17,211 nucleotides of DNA from UMGS973 sp963609975 (GTDB taxonomy: Bacteria > Bacillota > Clostridia > Peptostreptococcales > Anaerovoracaceae), in contig CAVDMD010000043.1 of assembly GCA_963609975.1 (NCBI GenBank), forward strand, positions 1-17,211. The letters are read 5' to 3'. Below, piece by piece: positions 16,587-17,211 of the stretch. Within the stretch, counting starts at the first letter, position 1. Each line of letters begins with the position of its first letter. The notes below the pieces were generated by a model. That model had not been told where the DNA came from, made no database searches, and saw only the letters and a program-made list of their open reading frames with translations. The position numbers and the translations under genes are program-made.

Positions 16587-17111
16587 CTACAGCTTTTTTT
16601 CAAACAGCACCAGACTGACATCCGGTATGCCGTTGAATATGCAAGGGACAATACCTGCCTCGCGATACCCCAGCTTGTTATACAGAGCTCTTGCTCCTGT
16701 GTTTTTTTCGTTGGTGTCAAGCCTCAGAACCGTGCAGCCTTCCTGTCGCGCAAGGTTTTCATAAAATGCCACAAATGCGCTGCCTGCGCCTCTGCCTGAT
16801 GCCTTCGGGTCTACAGTCAGGGTATGTATCACCATTATCTCATCATCCGGAGCATCATATACGAATTCTCCATCCGCATATACATCAACCTGCTGATGAT
16901 TGATAATTGCAGAGGCAATTATACTCCCATTATCCTCGCATACATACATATCGCCTCTTGCAACAGCTGATAATGCAGTCTTATCTGACGGATACACGCC
17001 TCTGATCCAGCCTGTAGTCAGTCTGCCGCAGGCTTCCTCGTCGAGGATATGCTCATATATGCCGGCAATCTGTTTAACATCTGTCTTATCTGCTTTTCGT
17101 ATATTTGTCAT
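16587..17111 (-). CDS. GNAT-family N-acetyltransferase
   Basis: A 174-residue acetyl-CoA-dependent acyltransferase. The core is visible: an N-terminal IRKADKTDVKQIAGIY strand and helix; motif A with strand VIHTLTVDP (94-102) and the pyrophosphate loop SGRGAGSA (105-112); and motif B NEKNTGARALYNKLGY (134-149), where the conserved Asn and Tyr bind CoA. It most resembles small-molecule or unassigned GNATs, and the substrate cannot be deduced. The ATG at 17111 overlaps the TGA of an upstream reading frame (ATGA), and a GGGGG ribosome binding site lies inside that frame, so the gene was probably coupled to it. It converges on the deacetylase. Confidence 0.9.
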   Translation of the reverse strand: MTNIRKADKTDVKQIAGIYEHILDEEACGRLTTGWIRGVYPSDKTALSAVARGDMYVCEDNGSIIASAIINHQQVDVYADGEFVYDAPDDEIMVIHTLTVDPKASGRGAGSAFVAFYENLARQEGCTVLRLDTNEKNTGARALYNKLGYREAGIVPCIFNGIPDVSLVLFEKKL

Positions 17112-17182
17112 TTGAAGACCCCCTTTTTTTCAAGTTCTTCATAGTCAAGCCCCAGTTTTTTTATAATATAGGAAATATCGCT
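17108..17182 (-). pseudogene. C-terminal fragment resembling a CaiB/BaiF CoA-transferase
   Basis: On the minus strand, in the frame ending at TGA 17108-17110, 24 codons encode a stretch ending KKLGLDYEELEKKGVFK. This resembles the conserved C-terminus of type III (CaiB/BaiF) CoA-transferases, where a helix ending xxKELGY is followed by an acidic helix and a final GVI or GVF. Reading upstream, the frame meets TAA at 17183-17185 and TGA at 17204-17206, both within or next to the palindromic repeat. The upstream gene is therefore cut short by the repeat in this sequence, or the end of the sequence is mis-joined. The ATGA overlap with the GNAT gene is the junction expected of a real operon. The family call rests on one short tail and is tentative. 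Confidence 0.4.
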
Positions 17183-17203
17183 TTAGAGATATTTCCGTAT
17201 ATT
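17152..17203. repeat. Palindromic dispersed repeat, copy 2 (right edge)
   Basis: Bases 17152-17196 match 43-87 at 40 of 45 positions in the same orientation, including the T-run and TATAATA. The stem pairs 17171-17179 with 17188-17196 (9 bp) and continues, after one bulged G at 17197, with 17165-17170 against 17198-17203 (6 bp). One difference from copy 1 is compensatory: the pair 60-89 is C-G there, and 17169-17199 is T-A here. The repeat overlaps the last codons of the CoA-transferase-like fragment. The window ends 8 bases later. Confidence 0.75.
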
Positions 17204-17211
17204 TCAAAGAA

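Overview
The window reads as a piece of a low-to-moderate-GC Gram-positive chromosome of the class Clostridia. This rests on gene content and order: a fused SecDF beside a TIGR04086-type membrane protein, a long bifunctional Rel, the dtd / metallo-hydrolase / hemZ / hisS run, the nadD-yqeK-rsfS run, RNase J with a YlbF-family protein, strong GGAGG-type ribosome binding sites and two TTG starts. I cannot name a genus. No rRNA, tRNA, CRISPR array, transposase or phage gene is visible, and no stretch over 300 bases lacks a gene.

Layout, left to right. Bases 1-103 hold a plus-strand hairpin plus T-run and, right after it, a 45-bp palindromic repeat (copy 1). From 104 to 15536 fourteen genes all read leftwards. 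In order of transcription they are a small TIGR04086-like membrane protein, secDF, rel, dtd, an MBL-fold hydrolase, hemZ, hisS, nadD, yqeK, rsfS, leuS, rnj, a ylbF-family gene and efp. Most are separated by 0-40 bases or overlap, and several ribosome binding sites lie inside the previous gene, so long polycistronic units are likely. Clear breaks are at 15041-15170 (candidate secDF promoter) and 668-745, where efp has its own strong extended -10 promoter inside a dyad. At 15692 the strand switches: a membrane-anchored NodB-type polysaccharide deacetylase reads right and converges on a leftward GNAT acetyltransferase. Upstream of the GNAT gene lies a fragment resembling the C-terminus of a CaiB/BaiF CoA-transferase, fused to a second copy of the palindromic repeat at the right edge.

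How the genes fit together. The leftward block is housekeeping for translation and its surroundings: two aminoacyl-tRNA synthetases (HisRS, LeuRS), D-aminoacyl-tRNA proofreading (Dtd), ribosome silencing (RsfS), EF-P, mRNA decay (RNase J, YlbF family), nucleotide signalling (Rel for (p)ppGpp, YqeK for Ap4A), NAD synthesis (NadD), a HemZ-type radical SAM enzyme and membrane protein export (SecDF).

I see no new multi-gene defence or metabolic system here. The most interesting signals are non-coding: the related repeat at both ends of the window with a compensatory stem change, the coding fragment it abuts, and the dyad wrapped around the efp promoter.
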